DNA of 64,000 nucleotides from Novosphingobium panipatense (GTDB lineage: Bacteria > Pseudomonadota > Alphaproteobacteria > Sphingomonadales > Sphingomonadaceae), in NCBI RefSeq assembly GCF_002149965.1, contig NZ_MSQB01000006.1, forward strand, positions 124,288 to 188,287, written 5' to 3'. Shown piece after piece: positions 57,806 to 64,000 of the stretch. The translations under genes were made by a program, and so were the position numbers. The notes under the pieces are model-generated. The model was not told the origin of the DNA and made no database searches. It worked only from the letters and a program-made list of their open reading frames with translations. Within the stretch, counting starts at the first letter, position 1; each line of letters opens with the position of its first letter.

Positions 57806-58496
57806 CGTGGAAGATGATCCCCAGCGTATGGCGCCTGCCCGAATGAAGCTTCGAAACCCCGTGCCGCATCGTCACGCGGTAGTCCCCGCGCGAACCGCGC
57901 TGGGGACGCTGGTTCACGGCGAAGACCACGCCGTCTCCCTGCCTCAGCGGCACGACGATCGGCCGCGACTGCATGCGCGGACGCTGCTCGGTCAGCACGA
58001 ACTCACCGCCCGTGAAGTGCTCGCCCGGCTGCGAGAGCAGGACGGCCACCTGCAAGGGAAAGACATGCTCACCGTACAGGTCCTGATGCAGGCAATTGTA
58101 ATCGCCCGGACCATATTCCAGCAGGAGCGGCGTCGGTCGCCTTTGACCCGCCGCATGACATCGTTTGAGAAAGGCCGCATGATCTGCGGGAAAGCGGACG
58201 GCCATGTCCATGCGCGCATGCCAGCGATTGGCCACCGGTGCGAGGCGGGGATAGAGCGCCGCGCGAAGGGCCTGGACCCGGTCCGGCAAGGGATAGGAGA
58301 AATAGCGATATTCCCCCTGCCCGAAGCCATGCCGCGCCATATGGACATGGCTGCGGAACGGCCCATCCTCGCCATAGAGCCCGGCCACGGCCGCGCATTC
58401 CGGCTCGCTCATCAGGCCCGGAAGCACGGCCCAGCCTTCCCGGTCGAGATCGGCCGAGACCCTCTGCCAATCCACCTCATTCATGTCTTGCGTCAT
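57795..58496 (-). CDS. 2OG-Fe(II) oxygenase, Oxygenase-NA (DNA repair) family
   Basis: A 233-residue dioxygenase. The core (NCLHQDLYGEHVFPLQVAVLL; GGEFVLTEQRPRMQSR; SGRRHTLGIIFHDA) matches the Oxygenase-NA family, annotated as acting on alkylation-damaged DNA. The HxD is in LHQDLYG and the distal His is probably in SGRRHTLG. It overlaps alkB by 11 bases and is the first gene of the repair operon. ATG 58496 and 58484 are both possible starts, neither with a good ribosome-binding site. No Ada-type regulator is seen in the window. Confidence 0.85.
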   Translation of the reverse strand: MTQDMNEVDWQRVSADLDREGWAVLPGLMSEPECAAVAGLYGEDGPFRSHVHMARHGFGQGEYRYFSYPLPDRVQALRAALYPRLAPVANRWHARMDMAVRFPADHAAFLKRCHAAGQRRPTPLLLEYGPGDYNCLHQDLYGEHVFPLQVAVLLSQPGEHFTGGEFVLTEQRPRMQSRPIVVPLRQGDGVVFAVNQRPQRGSRGDYRVTMRHGVSKLHSGRRHTLGIIFHDAA

Positions 58497-58607
58497 CGGG
58501 CAGCTTCTAGCGTCATGTCCTGCGCGATAGCGCTCCGATCCTTGCGGTCAAAGCGGTTTGCATCGCGCTTTTTCGAAGCCCGGCGATCTTCGCAGATTGT
58601 TACAATT

Positions 58608-58629
58608 ATCGCTATTGATTCGCATTAGT
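58608..58629. promoter_or_regulatory. Fur-box-like site before the DUF4198/EF-hand pair
   Basis: On the minus strand the sequence contains AATGCGAATCAATAGCGAT, with the same GCGAAT half site as the box at 47277. It is 45-66 bases before the ATG at 58674. Confidence 0.55.
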
Positions 58630-58673
58630 TTATGTGGCCAAGGGCGCATATGCTCACCATCGAGAAAGACGCG

Positions 58674-59495
58674 ATGACTTCCACCCACCGCCCCCTCCGC
58701 CAACTGAGCCTGACCGCCCTGCTCGGCGCTGCTGCCGCAAGCCTTGCCGCCGTACCCGCCCTGGCCCACTCGCCCTACCTGCTCCCGAACGGCTTCGCGC
58801 TGGAGAAGGAAGACCATGTGACGGTCGAAGCCTCCTTCAGCGAGCACGTCTTCGTGCCGACAGTCGCCATGCAGTCTGACGACTTCCACCTCGTCGGACC
58901 CGACGGCAAGGCCGTGCCCCTCAAGCCGGTGGCACTGCGCGATCTCTCGATCATGGAGGCTTCGCTGCCCGCCGAGGGAACCTATCGCCTGACCAGCGGC
59001 GAACGGCAGGGGCGCGTCGCCAAGGCCGCGTTGATCGACGGCATCTGGGAATTCGTCGACCCGCGCCGCCCCATGCCTGCGGGTGTCGTTCCCGTCGACA
59101 TGCAGAGCATCACCAAGGCTGAGGTCTACGTCACGCGCGGCAAGCCGAGCGAGACGGCGCTCGCGCCTGTCGGCAAGGGTATCGAATATCGCGCGATCAC
59201 GCATCCTTCGGCGATCCGCGCCGGCCAGCCCGCCGAGTTCGAAGTGCTGTTCGACGGCAAGCCGCTCGCCAATGCCGAAGTGGAAGTGGAAGCCGCCCGC
59301 GCCGGAGAGGTGGAGAACGCCCGACTGCCGATCATCACCAGCGATGCGAAGGGCCGCTTCACCGTTACCGCGCCGGAGCCCGGCCTCTATTTCGCCATGA
59401 CCCGCCACCGCGTGGGCGCCGCCGGTGCCCTGCCCGCGCGCAGCTACACTTACGCCCTGACTTATTCCGTCACCAAAAGAGGAACACGACCATGA
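58674..59495 (+). CDS. Second periplasmic DUF4198 protein
   Basis: A 273-residue exported protein (signal peptide to about VPALA-HS). The mature start HSPYLLPNGFALEKEDHVTVEASFSEHVF is the DUF4198 pattern. It is collinear with the protein at 45308 (FEVLFDGKPLANAEVEVEA against FRFLIDGKPAAGLKVTVVPG). ATG 58674 is preceded by GAGAAAG; two earlier in-frame ATGs have no such site. It overlaps the EF-hand gene by four bases (ATGA), so the two probably act together, perhaps in metal handling (inference). Confidence 0.82.
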   Translation: MTSTHRPLRQLSLTALLGAAAASLAAVPALAHSPYLLPNGFALEKEDHVTVEASFSEHVFVPTVAMQSDDFHLVGPDGKAVPLKPVALRDLSIMEASLPAEGTYRLTSGERQGRVAKAALIDGIWEFVDPRRPMPAGVVPVDMQSITKAEVYVTRGKPSETALAPVGKGIEYRAITHPSAIRAGQPAEFEVLFDGKPLANAEVEVEAARAGEVENARLPIITSDAKGRFTVTAPEPGLYFAMTRHRVGAAGALPARSYTYALTYSVTKRGTRP

Positions 59496-59953
59496 AGACG
59501 GCCATCTGCGCGATGACCCTGCTCGCCGCGATCGGCACCGGCGCCGCGGCGGCCCACGCCGCCTCCCACGATCTGGCGACTTTCATCAAGGAGCAGGACC
59601 TCGACGGCGACGGCAAGGTCAGCAAGGATGAATTCCAGCGCGGCCGCGACGCCGAGTTCGCCCGCATGGACCGCAATCGCGACGGCGTTCTCTCGCACGA
59701 CGAATATGTCGGCGACTACAGCGAGCGCCTGGAGCGCGAACTGGCGCAGCGCCCTGAAAGCGAGCGCGCCGAGGAGCGCACCCGCCAGATGCGTCAGGCG
59801 GACGTGCGCTTCGGCGTGCTGGACAGCGACAAGAGCGGCGGCATCACCCAGGCCGAATTCGCCGCGACGGGCTGGGGCATGTTCCTGCGCCACGACACCA
59901 ACCACGACGGCTTCGTCTCGGCCCAGGACGTTCCGGCAAAGGACGACGCGTAA
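59492..59953 (+). CDS. Periplasmic EF-hand protein
   Basis: A 153-residue exported protein (signal peptide to about residue 24) with four EF-hand loops: DLDGDGKVSKDE, DRNRDGVLSHDE, DSDKSGGITQAE and DTNHDGFVSAQD. Three have the full calcium-binding Asp/Glu pattern; the last ends in Asp and the third has Gln before Ala-Glu. A charged helical segment (about 70-100) separates the two pairs. It is coupled to the DUF4198 gene. Calcium or another divalent metal in the periplasm is the likely ligand. Confidence 0.87.
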   Translation: MKTAICAMTLLAAIGTGAAAAHAASHDLATFIKEQDLDGDGKVSKDEFQRGRDAEFARMDRNRDGVLSHDEYVGDYSERLERELAQRPESERAEERTRQMRQADVRFGVLDSDKSGGITQAEFAATGWGMFLRHDTNHDGFVSAQDVPAKDDA

Positions 59954-60011
59954 AACACGAGCGGGGCGGCGGATCGATGCGTTTGTCGACTAACCGTCCC
60001 CGCTTTACCAT

Positions 60012-60101
60012 CGTCATCCTGAACTCGTTTCAGGATCCATTGCCTGCCATCAACGGCAGATCGTTCGGCAAGATGGATCCTGAACCAAGTTCAGGATGAC
60101 G
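60012..60101. repeat. Inverted-repeat element of the GTCATCCTGAAC type
   Basis: Two 29-base arms (60012-60040 and 60073-60101) are inverted repeats with two mismatches, around a 32-base centre. Each arm is itself partly self-complementary (TCCTGAAC / GTTTCAGGA), so a cruciform or branched RNA is possible. I associate this motif with dispersed intergenic repeats in sphingomonad genomes (from memory, not searched). It lies between the EF-hand gene and the converging S9 peptidase. Confidence 0.8.
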
Positions 60102-60160
60102 GCGCGCTATGGCTTTGACGTTCGATCCAAGGCAAGGGCAGGCGCTTCCCTCTTTCGCCA

Positions 60161-62458
60161 TCACTGAAGACTGCGGACGAAGAATTCCGACAGCCTGCGC
60201 GTCACATAGTCGATCGGCCCGCTAGAACGCCCGACGCTGTGCTCGCCGCCGGGCACGACCAGCAGGTCGAAGTCCTTTTCAGCCTTGATCAGCGCATCGG
60301 CGACCTGCATCGTCGAGGCGGGATCGACGTTACTGTCCTGCTCGCCCACGATCATGAACAGCTTGCCCTGAAGCCGCGCGGCATTGTCCACGCCGGAGGC
60401 ATCGGCATAGCTCTTGTCGACCGGCCAACCCAGCCACTGCTCGTTCCAGCTGATCTTGTCCATGCGGTTGTCGTAGCAGCCCGCCATGGCGACGCCTGCC
60501 TTGTAGAAATCCCCGTGGAACAGCAAAGCATTGAGTGTGCTCTGCCCGCCCGCCGAGGCGCCGTAGATGCCGACGCGGCCGATATCGTAAGCCGGATCCC
60601 TGGCGGCGAGCGCCTTGTGCCAGAGGATGCGGTCGGGGAAACCGGAATCCTGGAGGTTCTTCCATGCCACATCCTGGAAGGCCTTGGAGCGATTGGCGGT
60701 GCCCATACCATCGATCTGGACGACGATGAAGCCGAGATCGGCCAGGGCCTGCATGCCGATCACCTTGTCCCCGCCCGAGTGATAGCCGAAGGGCCAGAAG
60801 CTTTTCGGCACGAAGCTGTCGTGCGGCCCGGCGTAGATGTTCTCGATCACCGGATACTTCTTCGCGGGATCGTAATCGCGCGGACGGACCACCAGCCCCC
60901 AGATATCGGTCTTGCCGTCGCGCGCCTTGGCGGTGAAGACTTCCGGTGCGCGGAAACCGGCTGCGGTCAGGCGGCTGATATCGCCCTTGGCGATCGTCTG
61001 GACCAGGGCGCCGTCGCTCGTGCGGTGAAGTTCGCTGACATTGGGCAGGTCCACGCGCGAATAGGTATCGACGTAGAACGCCATGTCGGGGGAGAAGCTG
61101 ACGCTGTGGTCGGCACGCTCCGGGGTCAGCGGCGTGAGGTTGCGGCCGTCGAAATCGATGCGGTAGTAATGGCGGAAATAGGGATCCTCGCCGGGGTTCA
61201 TGCCGCTGGCGGCGAACCAGATCTGACGCTTCCGGTCGTCTACCTTCACCACCTCGCGCACGACCCAGGCGCCGCTGGTGATGCGCTTCTTCACCTTTCC
61301 GCTGCGGCCGTCGATCAGGTAGAGGTGGTTCCAGCCATCGCGCTCGGAGGCCCAGACGATCTCGTTGCCAAGCCCGTCAACGTCATGCGAGAAACGGCGG
61401 TCGGCATAGACGAAAGTCTTTGCGTCTTCGGTGACGGCGGCATGGGCAGCGCCGCTGGCGGCATCGACCGAAACGATCCGCGCCTGCCCGAAACCGCGCC
61501 GCACATAGTCGAACTCGACGCTCCTGCCGTCCGCACGCCAGCGCGGGACGGAGAGTTCATAGGCATTGGGGAAAAGGGCGGCGTCCACGATAGTCTGCCG
61601 CTTTTCGGCCACATCGAACAGAACCGGCTGCTCCTGATCGATGGCATCGCCGGGCTTGGGATAGAGCTGGGTGCGCAGGCCCGGCTGCCCCTTGCCTTCC
61701 GGTGCCGCCTCGACGCGAAGCACCTTGCGGGCATAGCCGGGGCGAACGCGGTAAATCATCAGGTGGCGGCTGTCGGGCGACCAGGCGATAGTTTCGGGAT
61801 CGTAGAAATTGCCCGATGATCCATCCGTGCTGAGGCGCATGGCCTGCTTGCTTATGGGCCTGCTTCCGGGCGTGCTTCCGGCGGGGCGCACGATCAGGTT
61901 GTCGTCCTCGACAAGCGCTTCCCACTTGCCGTCGGGTGAGAGGCGCGGGTGATTGTCGGCCGGAACCGAGAGATCGCGCACGACCCCGAAACCGCGCGGG
62001 CGGCGCGGGTCTTCCTGCTTCGCGCAAACGTAGTCGGTCAGCGTGCAGCGCCAGCCGTCCTCACCCATCCAGAACTGGATGGTCTGGCGGTCTCCGGCAT
62101 AGTCGAACGCCTCGAACGGCAGGCGCAGCGGCGCGACCGGACGGCCCAGCGCCTCGGTCAGCACGGAGGCCAGACGCTGCTGGTCGAATGCCGGACTATG
62201 CGCCAGTGTCCCGGCATCCACGGTCTCGAACGCGAAACCGCCTTCCACGGTCTTGCGATAGGAAAAGGCCTTGCCGTCCGGCGTCCAGTGCGCGGGCCAG
62301 GCCACGTCGCGGGTGAGATATTGCCAGCTTTCGCGCAAGGAGAGCGAGCGCGCGATATCCTCCCGTGTCGGCGTTGCCCCGACTGCGGCCGAAATCAGCG
62401 CCGCGCCGCCCGCCATCAACAGTCCGCAGATACGAGCACGGCGAGCAGAACGAGACAT
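60161..62458 (-). CDS. Secreted S9 family peptidase (dipeptidyl-peptidase IV-like)
   Basis: A 765-residue exported serine peptidase: signal peptide in residues 1-28, a beta-propeller DPP-IV N-domain (about 80-500) and a C-terminal alpha/beta hydrolase. The catalytic triad is Ser635 (YGASAGG), Asp708 (GEQDSNVDP) and His740 (GGEHSVG). It releases dipeptides or acyl amino acids, often next to proline. I use ATG 62458 rather than an earlier in-frame ATG at 62521, because the latter would place the GTATAC operator inside the gene. The operator suggests shared control with the M24/dehydrogenase/permease cluster. Confidence 0.9.
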   Translation of the reverse strand: MSRSARRARICGLLMAGGAALISAAVGATPTREDIARSLSLRESWQYLTRDVAWPAHWTPDGKAFSYRKTVEGGFAFETVDAGTLAHSPAFDQQRLASVLTEALGRPVAPLRLPFEAFDYAGDRQTIQFWMGEDGWRCTLTDYVCAKQEDPRRPRGFGVVRDLSVPADNHPRLSPDGKWEALVEDDNLIVRPAGSTPGSRPISKQAMRLSTDGSSGNFYDPETIAWSPDSRHLMIYRVRPGYARKVLRVEAAPEGKGQPGLRTQLYPKPGDAIDQEQPVLFDVAEKRQTIVDAALFPNAYELSVPRWRADGRSVEFDYVRRGFGQARIVSVDAASGAAHAAVTEDAKTFVYADRRFSHDVDGLGNEIVWASERDGWNHLYLIDGRSGKVKKRITSGAWVVREVVKVDDRKRQIWFAASGMNPGEDPYFRHYYRIDFDGRNLTPLTPERADHSVSFSPDMAFYVDTYSRVDLPNVSELHRTSDGALVQTIAKGDISRLTAAGFRAPEVFTAKARDGKTDIWGLVVRPRDYDPAKKYPVIENIYAGPHDSFVPKSFWPFGYHSGGDKVIGMQALADLGFIVVQIDGMGTANRSKAFQDVAWKNLQDSGFPDRILWHKALAARDPAYDIGRVGIYGASAGGQSTLNALLFHGDFYKAGVAMAGCYDNRMDKISWNEQWLGWPVDKSYADASGVDNAARLQGKLFMIVGEQDSNVDPASTMQVADALIKAEKDFDLLVVPGGEHSVGRSSGPIDYVTRRLSEFFVRSLQ

Positions 62459-62490
62459 GGGACGCGACCTTATTCGATGAGATGGATGGA

Positions 62491-62505
62491 AATCGTATAC
62501 GGTAT
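62491..62505. promoter_or_regulatory. GntR/FCD operator-like palindrome before the S9 peptidase
   Basis: AATCGTATACGGTAT, core GTATAC at 62495-62500, is 33-47 bases before the peptidase start. On the other strand it reads ATACCGTATACGATT, matching the site at 40022-40035 in 11 or 12 consecutive positions (TACCGTATACG). Confidence 0.65.
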
Positions 62506-62721
62506 TAGCTGCAAGACGCAACTTTCGCTTTCCCTGTCATGCGAAAACCGACGCTCCGGGATGCATTAATTGCTAATGCGTCGCATATGCTTTCCTTCTT
62601 TCGCGGTTCATAGAAGCCGGGCGGCGCGATGATTCGCCGCCATTGAACCCCTCGGGGGGAGATCCTAGTTTCAACTTCGGGCCAGATACCGTGGTCCGGC
62701 AACGAGGAGACGGTCACGGCC

Positions 62722-64000
<1,279 letters not shown>

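Noticed and set aside
62459..62521. Longer start for the S9 peptidase at 62521
   Set aside because: It would place the operator inside the gene and disrupt a normal signal peptide; ATG 62458 is preferred.

Overview
The window is GC-rich chromosomal DNA from an alphaproteobacterium, most likely an order Sphingomonadales member (Novosphingobium/Sphingobium-like). This is inferred from the many TonB-dependent receptors with sphingomonad-type neighbours, the NasST-controlled nitrate genes with an alginate-export-type porin, and a GTCATCCTGAAC-type inverted repeat that I associate with this group. Coding density is high and no gene-free stretch exceeds 300 bases. I saw no rRNA, tRNA, CRISPR array, insertion sequence or prophage.

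Layout. 1-2035: 3' end of a SulP anion transporter and a TorF-type porin. 2035-6606: a regulator with two TetR DNA-binding domains, divergent from a TonB receptor plus a secreted tyrosine phosphatase. 6614-15076: a minus-strand nitrate/nitrite assimilation cluster nasT-nasS-narK-porin-nirB-nirD-cobA, with intrinsic-terminator-like hairpins in the leaders of narK and nirB, as expected for antitermination by the ANTAR protein NasT. The nitrate reductase gene nasA is absent from it. 15257-31923: a polysaccharide utilisation locus with a LamG-GH2 hydrolase, an SGNH esterase, a carboxylesterase, a Mak-type manno/fructokinase, a ROK repressor, a TonB receptor, a flavin-halogenase-like protein, GH3 and GH27. 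The enzyme set would fit an acetylated galactoglucomannan-like hemicellulose (inference). 31934-37404: a secreted HExxH protein, a diguanylate cyclase and an SLC13 permease.

37401-42177: a peptide/amino-acid module (M24 peptidase, FAD amino-acid dehydrogenase, GntR/FCD regulator, APC permease). GTATAC-centred operator-like sites occur upstream of the dehydrogenase, of the GntR gene and, 22 kb away, of an S9 peptidase (60161-62458), suggesting one regulon. 42225-43739: a second GH27 enzyme. 43888-54607: an iron-acquisition region with Fur-box-like sites: PepSY membrane protein, DUF2271 protein, DUF4198 protein, ApbE FMN transferase, siderophore receptor, PiuC-type hydroxylase, an FMN alpha-hydroxyacid oxidase and a further TonB receptor. 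The DUF2271 protein carries a DGVSGAT flavinylation-type motif, so it is a probable ApbE substrate in a periplasmic electron-transfer chain. 54736-58496: a small unknown protein, an orphan ParA, rpoZ, and a DNA-alkylation repair operon (Oxygenase-NA-like, alkB, tag). 58608-59953: a DUF4198/EF-hand pair behind a Fur-like site. The window ends inside fumC.
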